Shown in pieces: positions 52,945 to 60,746 of a stretch of DNA of 64,000 nucleotides. Made by a program: the position numbers and the translations under genes. Within the stretch, counting starts at the first letter, position 1. The number at the start of each line of letters is the position of its first letter. The notes beneath the pieces were generated by a model. The model was not told where the DNA came from, made no database searches, and saw only the letters and a list, made by a program, of their open reading frames with translations. The DNA lies in assembly GCA_963778675.1 (NCBI GenBank), contig CAVZVI010000011.1, positions 744,001 to 808,000 of the forward strand, written 5' to 3'. The DNA is from CAWCDJ01 sp963778675 (lineage in GTDB: Bacteria; Acidobacteriota; Terriglobia; Bryobacterales; Bryobacteraceae).

Positions 52945-53952
52945 TTAGTCCGGCGGAGCGTAGTAACCCCGGCGCCACGCCACGTTGACTGATTTCTCTC
53001 CGGGCGGCGGAGTAACTTCTACTCTAAGTACGCGATACTTTCCGTCATTCCTGCGGTTATTGGAAGAGTAACCCAGAATATACTCTTCGCGGAGATCAGT
53101 GCTCAGCCGGTCGACCATTTCCGGCAGGTCTGCCAGTTTCCGCGCGAAGTAGGCTTTGCCTCCGCTCTCCGAGGCCAGCTTTTCCAGGAACTGGTACCGC
53201 TCGAATACTCCGATGGCGTATAGCCGGACATCGGATTCCATCACCAGGTCCTTGATCTCCGATTCCGTGTACCGGCTGTTATTGTCCCCGCCGTCGGTCA
53301 GCACGAATAGCGCCTTGCGGGGATTCCTGGCTTTCTTCATCTCGTGCACTCCGAGCCCGATTGCGTCCAGCAGGGCCGTCCAGCCTTGCGGCTCTTGCGT
53401 CGACAAGTCCCGCATGATGTTCGCTCGATTCGACGTGAAGCCGGTCACCAGCGCGGGCTGGTCGGCGAACCGGACGAGAAAGAACTCGTCCCCCGCAATC
53501 GTGCTCTCGAGGAAGCGCCGGATCGCCGCAACGGAGCGGTCGATCCGCTTCTTCATGCTGCTGCTGGTGTCAAAGACAAAGCCGACCGAGACGGGACCGT
53601 CCTCCTTGAAGACGCTCACGATCTTCTGTTCGACGTTGTCCTCGAAAACTCGAAAGGAGCCGGCGTCGAGATCCGTTACGGGCTTCTGCCACAGGTCCGT
53701 AACGGTCACCGGAACCAGAGTGAGGTTGACATCCGTGCGGATGTTCGGCCGCACGGCCACTCTGCGGTGGATCAGAAGCTCGCGAGGTGTGATCGAGATG
53801 GTGGGCTCTTGGGCCCATGCGGAGCACACAGCCAGTCCGGCACCCAACACGAATGCAGTTGCCGCCACCCTGCCGGACCGGCGGAAGAGCGATCGTCCAC
53901 CGTGAGCCGTTTGCCCTCTCGAAGCCTGCCTGACTTCTGCACCGGACATCAT
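52945..53952 (-). CDS. Secreted VWA-domain protein (VWFA-related Acidobacterial domain)
   Basis: The 335-residue protein has a signal region (about 28-47, AFVLGAGLAVCSAWAQ). After an N-terminal strand segment (NLTLVPVTVTDLWQKPV, SFRVFEDNVEQ) comes a von Willebrand factor A domain with the MIDAS motif DTSSS (128-132: Asp128, Ser130, Ser132) and ALFVLTDGGDNNSRY. The end DLREEYILGYSSNNRRNDGK fits the acidobacterial subfamily. Such proteins likely bind partners through a metal ion at the cell surface. A related gene lies at 57941. Confidence 0.87.
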   Translation of the reverse strand: MMSGAEVRQASRGQTAHGGRSLFRRSGRVAATAFVLGAGLAVCSAWAQEPTISITPRELLIHRRVAVRPNIRTDVNLTLVPVTVTDLWQKPVTDLDAGSFRVFEDNVEQKIVSVFKEDGPVSVGFVFDTSSSMKKRIDRSVAAIRRFLESTIAGDEFFLVRFADQPALVTGFTSNRANIMRDLSTQEPQGWTALLDAIGLGVHEMKKARNPRKALFVLTDGGDNNSRYTESEIKDLVMESDVRLYAIGVFERYQFLEKLASESGGKAYFARKLADLPEMVDRLSTDLREEYILGYSSNNRRNDGKYRVLRVEVTPPPGEKSVNVAWRRGYYAPPD

Positions 53953-54233
53953 CCACCTGCGGTGTAGGAATCCAGCTAGTATATGCCCGAAGGGGCGTCT
54001 TGGCCAAGCGGCACGATGTGAAGAGGGATCTCACGAACCGGCCGCTTGGGAGCACAGGCTGCGTAGCGCGGGATGCAAAATCTCGTATCTCGTTGGGATA
54101 ATTCACCTGTTGAAGCACGGATTCTTCTGCCGCCCCCCTGTCAAACCGCATCCAGGCATTTCAGGATGGGGAACTGAACCGGAAGGCCCGCCGGTTCTCC
54201 CTCACGGTGCTCGATTCAGGGGAGGTTTCCGGC

Positions 54234-55160
54234 ATGAGGTGTCTCGCGGTCTTGTTTGCGATTCTTATGGCCGCTCCGTGTTCGGGCGGCGACCGGAAGG
54301 AGCGGGATCCCGACCAGATCGGCCGCCGCAACGTGGGAGGCGGTGTCAATTTCTACTCCCGCGCACGGGAGACCGAACTGGGCAAGGATCTGGCGCGCGA
54401 TGTCGAACGGGAGTCGCAACTGATCGACGACCCCGTGGTTTCCGAATACATCAACCGGATCGGGCAGAATCTCGTCAACAACTCGGATGCCCAGTTCACG
54501 GTCAGCATCAAGGTGATCCGTTCCGAGGATGTCAACGCTTTCGCACTTCCCGGAGGGTACGTGTTCGTTGACTCCGCTCTCATTCGCAATGCCGCGACCG
54601 AGGCGGAACTTGCCGGTGCCCTGGCACATGAGATCGCCCATGTGGCCGCACGGCATTATACCCGTGAGGAGAGCCTGAAGGACCTCTTCAGCGTGGCGAG
54701 CATTCCTTTGATCTTTGTGGGAGGAGTGCCGGCATTCGCCGTCCAGCGGGGCCTGGAAATCGCCAGCCCTCTGGCCGCGCGAAAATTCTCCCGGGCGGCG
54801 GAAGGACAGGCCGACATGCTCGGCGTGCAGTACCTGTACCGTGCCGGATACGATCCCCTGGCGTTGGTCGATTTTCTGGAGAGAATCTCCCCCTGTCAGA
54901 AGAGCACCACCGGGCCCTTTGCCGGATTGCTCTCGATGCATCCGGCGGTGGCCAGCCGCATTCGCGCGCTCCAGAAAGAGATCCAACGCGATCTGAGGCC
55001 CCGCGAGCAATACGTGTTCCAAACCTCCGAATTTCTGAAGATTCAAGAGCGGCTGGCGGAGATCGAAGGTGGGAAGGTCATGCCGTGGAGATTTCCACGC
55101 TCTCCGGTCGACGGCTCCGAGACGCGGCCCGTATTGAGGCGGCGTAACCCTATCCCTTAG
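54234..55160 (+). CDS. Secreted M48 family metalloprotease (BepA/LoiP-like)
   Basis: The ATG at 54234, seven bases after GGGGAGGT, gives 308 residues with a signal peptide (about 1-16, VLFAILMAAPCSG; an atypical lipobox is possible). The zinc motif HEIAH (His132, Glu133, His136) is followed by EGQADMLGVQYLYRAGYDP with the third ligand. It has no TPRs, unlike BepA. Such proteases handle misfolded outer membrane proteins. A beta-barrel protein gene follows 88 bases later. Confidence 0.9.
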   Translation: MRCLAVLFAILMAAPCSGGDRKERDPDQIGRRNVGGGVNFYSRARETELGKDLARDVERESQLIDDPVVSEYINRIGQNLVNNSDAQFTVSIKVIRSEDVNAFALPGGYVFVDSALIRNAATEAELAGALAHEIAHVAARHYTREESLKDLFSVASIPLIFVGGVPAFAVQRGLEIASPLAARKFSRAAEGQADMLGVQYLYRAGYDPLALVDFLERISPCQKSTTGPFAGLLSMHPAVASRIRALQKEIQRDLRPREQYVFQTSEFLKIQERLAEIEGGKVMPWRFPRSPVDGSETRPVLRRRNPIP

Positions 55161-55248
55161 TTCCGCGCGCCAGGCGGCGTCGAAAATAAATTGCTCCCGG
55201 CGGCCCAGGTTCGAATCCCCCCTACAAACACCTGGGAAAGGGGGCGGC

Positions 55249-55869
55249 ATGTCCATCTACCAGAAACGGATTCGGGCCGCGACAGTTGCGCTGGCCCGCG
55301 TCGCCGTCTGCGGCCTGATCGTAGGTTCCGGCTGTCTACGGGCCCAATGGGGCGCGACGGACGCCGGAGAGGTCAGCGCCTATACCGGAATCGCGTTCGG
55401 AGCCACAGGGGCGCGTCCCACCGTGGGAGGCAGTTCGGGAATCAGTGCCTCGCGATACGCGATCGCCCTGATCGAAACATCGTATATTCCACTCGGTCAC
55501 CGTACCCTGGCATACCATCCGGGAGTGTTCGCGAGCAGTTCCGGTCTCTTCGATTTCAACTTCGTGGTGAACGTGCGCGTTCCTGTCAAAGAGCGTTGGG
55601 AGCCGTATGGCATTCTCGGGCCGGCCGTGCTTTACAATCTCTATCGTGCCGACATCGTCCAGCCGAATGGAACGGTGGTGCGGCGCTCCGGTCTGAGCGA
55701 CTGGAAGTTCGGATGGGAAACGGGCGCCGGGCTCCGCTACTATGTTCGCGAGACCTGGGGAGTGCGGGGGGAGTATCGCTACACGATCAGCACGCGAAAC
55801 TTCAGCCGGGTGCAAGCCGGAATCTTCTACCAGTTCGAAGGGTTCTCCGCCCCGTTCCACTTCCGGTGA
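55249..55869 (+). CDS. Outer membrane beta-barrel protein
   Basis: The 206-residue protein has a signal peptide (about 1-31, VCGLIVGSGCLRAQ). Alternating strands such as GEVSAYTGIAFGA, FDFNFVVNVRVPV, WKFGWETGAGLRYYV and WGVRGEYRYTIST, with an aromatic end (FEGFSAPFHFR), are typical of small eight-stranded barrels. The role is unknown. Expression with the upstream M48 protease is possible. Confidence 0.75.
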   Translation: MSIYQKRIRAATVALARVAVCGLIVGSGCLRAQWGATDAGEVSAYTGIAFGATGARPTVGGSSGISASRYAIALIETSYIPLGHRTLAYHPGVFASSSGLFDFNFVVNVRVPVKERWEPYGILGPAVLYNLYRADIVQPNGTVVRRSGLSDWKFGWETGAGLRYYVRETWGVRGEYRYTISTRNFSRVQAGIFYQFEGFSAPFHFR

Positions 55870-56058
55870 ACGATAGGTGGCGGGCCCGATAGGAAGGAAA
55901 AAAATTGAACTCGCCGCGGAGGCGATCCCATCGAGTTTCACACGGAGATCGGCGCCAGACCTCTGATCCGGTGTCCGGCCCGTTGGGATACCCAGCGGTT
56001 TGCGTCTCTGCCGCAGGTCCGAACGAGGCCGGACGGGGGCGGGTCCGGCCGCCCCTTT

Positions 56059-56616
56059 CTACTTCGCCAGCTTGAGGAGCGCGTTCGTCAGTTCGGTGAC
56101 GGCGTGCTCCTCCTGTCCCCGGCTTGCCTCGCTGCGCGGCAACGAGGCGAGCTGGATGTGCACCAGCTCATGCACAACCGTGACTTCCATATCGTCCAGC
56201 ATGGCTTGGAAGGGAAGCTTGTAGTCGTAGGCCGACAACACACCGATGGTTGCCTCCTTCGTATCGAGATCCCAGTGGACGTTGCCCAGCGTGTTCGGCT
56301 GGAGCTGGTTGGTGCGCACCAGGTTCACCCGGATCTTCCAGTCCGCCAGGTTTAACCGCTGCTGCCAAACCTGGAGCTTCTCTTTGACAAACTGTTCGGC
56401 GATCGCCTCACGCTGTTTGGGCGTGACAGCGTTTCCGGGCTCGGAACCCAGATCGCTCGCGCTGGTGACTTCGCTTTGTCTTACAGTCGTCACGTTTCCG
56501 TGATCGGAAGCGGACCCGGAGTTTGCACTCGACCGAAGAAAAAGGGTGGAAACGAAAAGGAGGGAAACTGCGGCTATCCCTTGATAGACAGCGACAGCCA
56601 ATCTACTTCTGGCCAT
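56059..56616 (-). CDS. Membrane-anchored HEXXH protein, putative metallopeptidase
   Basis: From the ATG at 56614-56616 the protein has 185 residues (an ATG at 56670 is an alternative; neither has a clear ribosome site). One membrane helix (about 8-28, AVYQGIAAVSLLFVSTLFL) is followed by a polar linker and a domain with VTVVHELVHIQLASLP (His149, Glu150, His153) and an acidic GQEEH (168-171) as possible third ligand. I do not recognise the family. The active site would face the periplasm. Confidence 0.6.
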   Translation of the reverse strand: MARSRLAVAVYQGIAAVSLLFVSTLFLRSSANSGSASDHGNVTTVRQSEVTSASDLGSEPGNAVTPKQREAIAEQFVKEKLQVWQQRLNLADWKIRVNLVRTNQLQPNTLGNVHWDLDTKEATIGVLSAYDYKLPFQAMLDDMEVTVVHELVHIQLASLPRSEASRGQEEHAVTELTNALLKLAK

Positions 56617-56763
56617 GTAATTCGGATCGTAACACACGCTCGTGCCGTGCGGATCCATACAGAGTAGCATTTCACCCCAAGCGAGCTTCGAAATGGGTTA
56701 CGCGTCACATTAGGTGGCTGAATATTTGCCATCCGCCGCGAATTCCCGGCATCGGGGAAGCCT

Positions 56764-57240
56764 GTGAAGCAAGTCATCCTCGGCTGGATTTTCATGTGCG
56801 CACTGCTGGCCGTCGCCTCCAACGCACAACAGGGGGCGGCCGGTCCCCGGGCCGGCTTCTGGGGCTATTCGGCAAACGACTACGACGACGGCTGGCCACC
56901 CGATTTCTCCTCGACGGGAACGCAGCCGGCCCCTGCGCCGGTTATCCTCGTGATGCCGCAGATGGCTGCACCGGAGGTTGCGCCTCCCCCTCCGGAGCCG
57001 GTCCGCGCCGTCGTGCGGGAATACTCATGGCCGGATTCGGGTGGCAAACCCGGTGTGCCTTTCTCAATCGTTTCGAAGGATGGAACCGTACGATTCGCGA
57101 TTGCCGTTTGGGTGCAAACGGGCGTCCTGCACTTCACGGCGCCGGACAGGACTGCGGGGCAGATTGCGCTGAGCGCCGTGGACCGGCGGGCGACCGCTCA
57201 ACTCAACGCGGAGAACCGGCTTCATCTGCCGCTGCCCTAA
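56764..57240 (+). CDS. Secreted hypothetical protein with proline-rich linker
   Basis: A GTG start gives 158 residues with a signal peptide (about 1-21, WIFMCALLAVASNAQQ). Residues 45-80 are Pro/Ala-rich (TQPAPAP, PPPPEPV), and the C-terminal half (about 85-155) looks like a small beta domain (SIVSKDGTVRFAIAVWVQ, GVLHFTAPD). I do not recognise a family. A proline-rich linker suggests a surface or periplasm-spanning role. Confidence 0.6.
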   Translation: MKQVILGWIFMCALLAVASNAQQGAAGPRAGFWGYSANDYDDGWPPDFSSTGTQPAPAPVILVMPQMAAPEVAPPPPEPVRAVVREYSWPDSGGKPGVPFSIVSKDGTVRFAIAVWVQTGVLHFTAPDRTAGQIALSAVDRRATAQLNAENRLHLPLP

Positions 57241-57472
57241 GTCACTCGGCCGGCGCCCGCTCTGCCCTGCACGGCCCTCGGGGAGGCATGGCTTCACATC
57301 TTCCGCCACGCTCCCCGACAGCCGTTCTCCCGTTACTACCTGAGATTCGGTGACGGTCAGGCGCGCGATACATCTTGGGGATACCGGTGACGAATGACCG
57401 CAACGAGGCTTTGGTAACATTTAATGAATCCGCCGGAAATCGCACTCCATCCCTACGTGTGGAGATCAACAA

Positions 57473-57850
57473 ATGCCTACTGTCCTCGTCGTGGACGACG
57501 AGCCGTTGATCCGTCAAGTTGTGGCGCTCATGCTTCGGCAGGACGGCTATTCTGTATTGACTGCCGACGGCGGACCGGAGGCTATCTCGGTTTCCCGCGC
57601 GCACAATGGCACAATCGACCTGCTGGTCAGCGATGTCGTAATGCCCGGCATGGATGGGCCGGCACTGGCAACCCGACTGTTGGAGAAGTACCCGCTGCTT
57701 CCCGTGCTTTTCATTTCCGCATCCCGCGAGGCTACCCAGCTCGCTGGATTCCCCCATTTTCAACTTCTGGCCAAACCATTCTCAATGGCCACGCTCAGGG
57801 GGGCCGTGCAAGGACTGCTGCCCGCCGGAGTTTTGGCCGGAAGCCGATAG
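57473..57850 (+). CDS. Stand-alone response-regulator receiver domain
   Basis: The 125-residue protein is a single receiver: acidic pocket VVDDEP (7-11), phospho-acceptor Asp54 in LLVSDVVMPGMDG, Ser/Thr switch in FISAS (80-84) and Lys101 in AKPFS. There is no output domain. The style of the motif (VSDVVMPGMDGPALA) is that of receivers linked to hybrid kinases. It may be a phosphate relay partner for the REC-kinase at 51757, but that is conjecture. Confidence 0.88.
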   Translation: MPTVLVVDDEPLIRQVVALMLRQDGYSVLTADGGPEAISVSRAHNGTIDLLVSDVVMPGMDGPALATRLLEKYPLLPVLFISASREATQLAGFPHFQLLAKPFSMATLRGAVQGLLPAGVLAGSR

Positions 57851-57940
57851 CTCTTACCGCAGGCAGCCGCAGTTCCCGAAGCCCCAAGAAATACCCCGCG
57901 GTTTTTCCTCTCCGCATCGTGCCCAGAAGAGGGGTGAACC

Positions 57941-58939
57941 GTGGGACGCTTCCGGGGTTATGCCGCTTTCGTTTTGCTGGTGGTTGCGCCTTCCGTGCTG
58001 GGGGTTCTGCTGTGGCCCGGCGCCGGATCTGCAGGCGCGCAGGATGCCGATGTCTCCATTACGCCACGGCCGGTGCGCGGCGCGGCCGGCCCGGCCCGCG
58101 CAAATATCCGGGTGGATTCGAACCTGGTTCTGGTTCCGGTCTTGGTCACCGATCACGATGACCGGCTGGTGACCGGACTGAACAAGCAACACTTCCAGCT
58201 GTTCGACGACAAGATTGAACAGGAGATTACGCATTTCTCCTCGGAAGATGTGCCCATCTCTGTGGTCGTGGTTTTCGATTGCAGCGGCAGCATGGGGGAC
58301 AAACTCAAGAAGTCTCGCGCCGCGGTAGCCGAGTTCTTGAGGACTGCGAACCCTGCAGATGAGTTTGCGCTGGTCGAATTCAACGACAGCGCCCGTGTGG
58401 TATCGGATTTCAGCGAGCGGCCCGAGGACCTGCAGAACCGTCTCGCGTTCACGGCATCCAAGGGGCGGACCGCCCTGTTGGACGGCATCTATCTCGCAAT
58501 GAGCATGATGCGCCACGCCAAATACGGGCGCAGGGCCATCTTGATCATCTCCGACGGCGGCGACAACGCCAGCCGGTACACGGAAAAAGAGGTCAGGAAC
58601 CGCGCGCGGGAAGCGGACGTCCAGATCTATTCGATCGGAATCATGGAGCCCATGGTCGCCCGCGGCAGAACGCCCGAGGAGATGATGGGACCAGCACTGC
58701 TCGACGAGATCTCCCGGGTGACCGGCGGCCGGTTGTACGAGATCGATGACGTCAACCAGTTGCCGGCCGTCGCCGTCCAGGTGGGAACGGCTCTGCGCAA
58801 CGAGTATGTGCTGGGATACTCGCCCACGGGACCGCGGGATGGCAAATTCCATCGCATTACCGTGAAGCTTCTGAAGTCGAAAGGCCTGCCTGCATTACGG
58901 GCGACGTTCCGCTCGAGCTACCGGGCGCCGGAGCAATGA
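57941..58939 (+). CDS. Secreted VWA-domain protein (VWFA-related Acidobacterial domain), second copy
   Basis: A GTG start gives 332 residues with a signal peptide (about 1-34, LLVVAPSVLGVLLWPGAGSAGAQ). The RVDSNLVLVPVLVTDHDDR segment precedes the VWA domain with MIDAS DCSGS (113-117) and AILIISDGGDNASRY. The end LRNEYVLGYSPTGPRDGKFH matches the other VWA protein at 52945. The two are on opposite strands and clearly paralogous, but not near-identical. Confidence 0.87.
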   Translation: MGRFRGYAAFVLLVVAPSVLGVLLWPGAGSAGAQDADVSITPRPVRGAAGPARANIRVDSNLVLVPVLVTDHDDRLVTGLNKQHFQLFDDKIEQEITHFSSEDVPISVVVVFDCSGSMGDKLKKSRAAVAEFLRTANPADEFALVEFNDSARVVSDFSERPEDLQNRLAFTASKGRTALLDGIYLAMSMMRHAKYGRRAILIISDGGDNASRYTEKEVRNRAREADVQIYSIGIMEPMVARGRTPEEMMGPALLDEISRVTGGRLYEIDDVNQLPAVAVQVGTALRNEYVLGYSPTGPRDGKFHRITVKLLKSKGLPALRATFRSSYRAPEQ

Positions 58940-58942
58940 GCG

Positions 58943-59635
58943 TCAGAAATACAGGTTGAGGGTCAGGGCAAAGGCGTCGACGTGCGGCGGGTTGGATCGT
59001 GTGTCATTCTGCCGGATGAAGTGGGGCTCAAAAACAACGTGGGGACCCGCGGGAATGTCCACTCCCACAGCGAGGCGGTTCTGGTTCCAGGCGGCATACC
59101 GCGTATCGTAAAAGATCTCGGCGTAGCCAAATGGCGTAAAGACAACGGGACCGAGATTCAGATCGCGCTCCACTTGGAGCCGGTTTCGATATCGGGCCGA
59201 GAACGCCTGCCCATGAATGAAGCGGAACTCTCCCCGGTTCCGGTCGGTGGCCACGATCTGTAAGGGAAGCGGATAGCGCCCGGTGAATTCGAGAATTCCG
59301 CGACTTTCGCGATTGTGATCGCCGTTGGCCATGCTGGTGGTGTATCGAAACCCGCCGCGGAATGTCAGAAATCTCGCACGAAACACATCCTCACGCTCGC
59401 GGAGTTTGCGCCGGAAGACCGGCCTCAGGGCGACCTCCCCGAAGAAACCGAAGCTCCCCTCACGGTAATCCGTGTCGCGGTCCTCGTTCATCGAATTCTT
59501 GATCACGATCCGCGTGGCTTCATTAACCTGGACGAAGAGATTCACTTCAGGCCAGAACTCGTCCTGAGTCTGCGCCGCGGCATAAGGAAGGGATATGACG
59601 AAGAGGGCCGCGATCGATAACGGATGGCCAAGCAC
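58943..59635 (-). CDS. Outer membrane protein, DUF2490-like
   Basis: A GTG at 59633-59635 gives 230 residues starting with a signal peptide (about 1-21, SIAALFVISLPYAAAQ); the frame upstream to 59740 adds a Pro/Arg-rich stretch that is probably not translated. FWPEVNLFVQVNEATRIVIK, FRARFLTFRGGFRYT and RYRNRLQVERDLN are strands of a barrel as in DUF2490. AEIFYDTRYAAWNQNRLAVG and the C-terminal FALTLNLYF (aromatic last residue) fit outer membrane insertion. Function unknown. Confidence 0.72.
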   Translation of the reverse strand: MLGHPLSIAALFVISLPYAAAQTQDEFWPEVNLFVQVNEATRIVIKNSMNEDRDTDYREGSFGFFGEVALRPVFRRKLREREDVFRARFLTFRGGFRYTTSMANGDHNRESRGILEFTGRYPLPLQIVATDRNRGEFRFIHGQAFSARYRNRLQVERDLNLGPVVFTPFGYAEIFYDTRYAAWNQNRLAVGVDIPAGPHVVFEPHFIRQNDTRSNPPHVDAFALTLNLYF

Positions 59636-59651
59636 CCGATTGTCCCGATGC

Positions 59652-59942
59652 TCAGCGAGCCGCCGCCTCGGGTGCCGCGGGCAGGCTGCCCAACGGCAGG
59701 ACGGTGGTGGCGTCAGTCTCCCCGTGCCGGGATTGGTCACGGTCGACGCCCGAGGCTTGCGCTCGGGCCGCTGAGGCGCCTTTGCCGGCCCCTGAAGCAG
59801 TTTGGGACATAGGAGGATTATTAGCGGAACTACTGTGGCGGGATTGCTGTGCGGAGATTGAGATCGGGTAAGTCAAGCCGGCGCGCGACGGGATGCCGGC
59901 CTTCAGGCTGTTGGAAATCGCGATTTCGAAACCCTTGTTCAT
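59652..59942 (-). CDS. Doubtful small protein
   Basis: An ATG at 59940-59942 opens a 96-residue frame (MNKGFEIAISNSLKAG) ending 16 bases before the DUF2490-like start. The C-terminal half is Ala/Ser/Gln-rich. I see no domain and no clear ribosome site. If it is not a gene, 59636-60051 holds nothing I can identify except the leader of the DUF2490-like gene. Confidence 0.25.
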   Translation of the reverse strand: MNKGFEIAISNSLKAGIPSRAGLTYPISISAQQSRHSSSANNPPMSQTASGAGKGASAARAQASGVDRDQSRHGETDATTVLPLGSLPAAPEAAAR

Positions 59943-60051
59943 CGCAATGTGATCTTCTGTTGTCGAATATTGCGGTGGATGCAGTCCGGCGAACCGGGAT
60001 TCAAAGTTTTCATGGCGCACCCGGCCGCGATTCCGCGCCGGCGTCGCGTTC

Positions 60052-60465
60052 TTAGACGCCGACTTCAGAGCGGACATGGAAGAGCGGGACATAGTGTCCT
60101 TTGGGAATCTCGATGACGATGGGATCGTGCTGGCCTTCAGACATGTAATACTTCTTGAGCTTGGCCCGCAGCCGCCATGCCTGGCTGCGCACGATCGTGT
60201 CCACTTTGGGATCGTAATCGGGACTGCGGCCGAACACCGAGACTCCGATCGTCGTCTCCTTCAAGTGGTCGGCATCGCCGCGAAGGGTCGTGTCCACGAC
60301 GAACGTCAGCAGCTGTGCCAGCCGCTGGCAGCCGCTCATGGCCCGGCTCTTGCGTATCCTGTCGACGGCACGCCACACATCAGAGGCATCGATTCCCCCC
60401 ACCCCCACAGAATCCGGCGCCTCGGGTGCGACATATTCCTGAAATACTTGCGATTCTCGCCTCAC
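60052..60465 (-). CDS. Lone winged-helix-like N-terminal domain of acidobacterial signalling proteins
   Basis: A GTG start gives 137 residues. LKETTIGVSVFGRSPDYDPK, VDTIVRSQAWRLRAKLKKYY and DPIVIEIPKGHYVPLF are the standard blocks of a domain common at the start of large acidobacterial proteins that continue with TPR, TolB-like or kinase domains. Here it stops straight after the domain, so it is either a natural short form or a truncated gene. It probably binds DNA or protein. The upstream gap holds an inverted-repeat cluster. Confidence 0.65.
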   Translation of the reverse strand: MRRESQVFQEYVAPEAPDSVGVGGIDASDVWRAVDRIRKSRAMSGCQRLAQLLTFVVDTTLRGDADHLKETTIGVSVFGRSPDYDPKVDTIVRSQAWRLRAKLKKYYMSEGQHDPIVIEIPKGHYVPLFHVRSEVGV

Positions 60466-60625
60466 GCTAATTACGATGCAGGGCGTACTGCGGCGGTCCC
60501 AATTCTTGGTGTTTCATAGAACGGCATGTCGAAAACTCACCGTTTGCGCACGGCGCCGGCTGCCGATTTTACGACGGTCTGCGATGAGGCGCATCCTTGG
60601 GGCAGTGGTGTTGTTCAGCGCAAGA

Positions 60626-60719
60626 TACCCGGCACCAGCTCACGTTTGCGTGGTGCCTGCTGGCCGCTGTGTTGTTCTCAGCGCCTGTTCCGGGAAGCTC
60701 AGCGGCTTGGTGCCGGGTA
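60626..60719. repeat. Cluster of inverted repeats with alternative pairing
   Basis: TACCCGGCACCA (60626-60637) and TGGTGCCGGGTA (60708-60719) are a perfect 12-base inverted repeat 70 bases apart. A second TGGTGCC at 60651-60657 can pair with GGCACCA (60631-60637) instead. CCGGGTACCCGG (60713-60724) is a perfect palindrome over the right end. The element lies in the 281-base gap between two minus-strand genes. It may be a REP/MITE-type element or an RNA switch. Confidence 0.55.
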
Positions 60720-60746
60720 CCCGGGAAAGTTCGGGAAGGAGTCCCG

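Noticed and set aside
55208..55218. GGTTCGAATCC, which looks like a tRNA T-arm
   Set aside because: The flanking bases do not pair as a T-stem, and there is no acceptor, anticodon or D arm around it. It is a chance match in the leader of the beta-barrel gene, though an att-site relic cannot be fully excluded.
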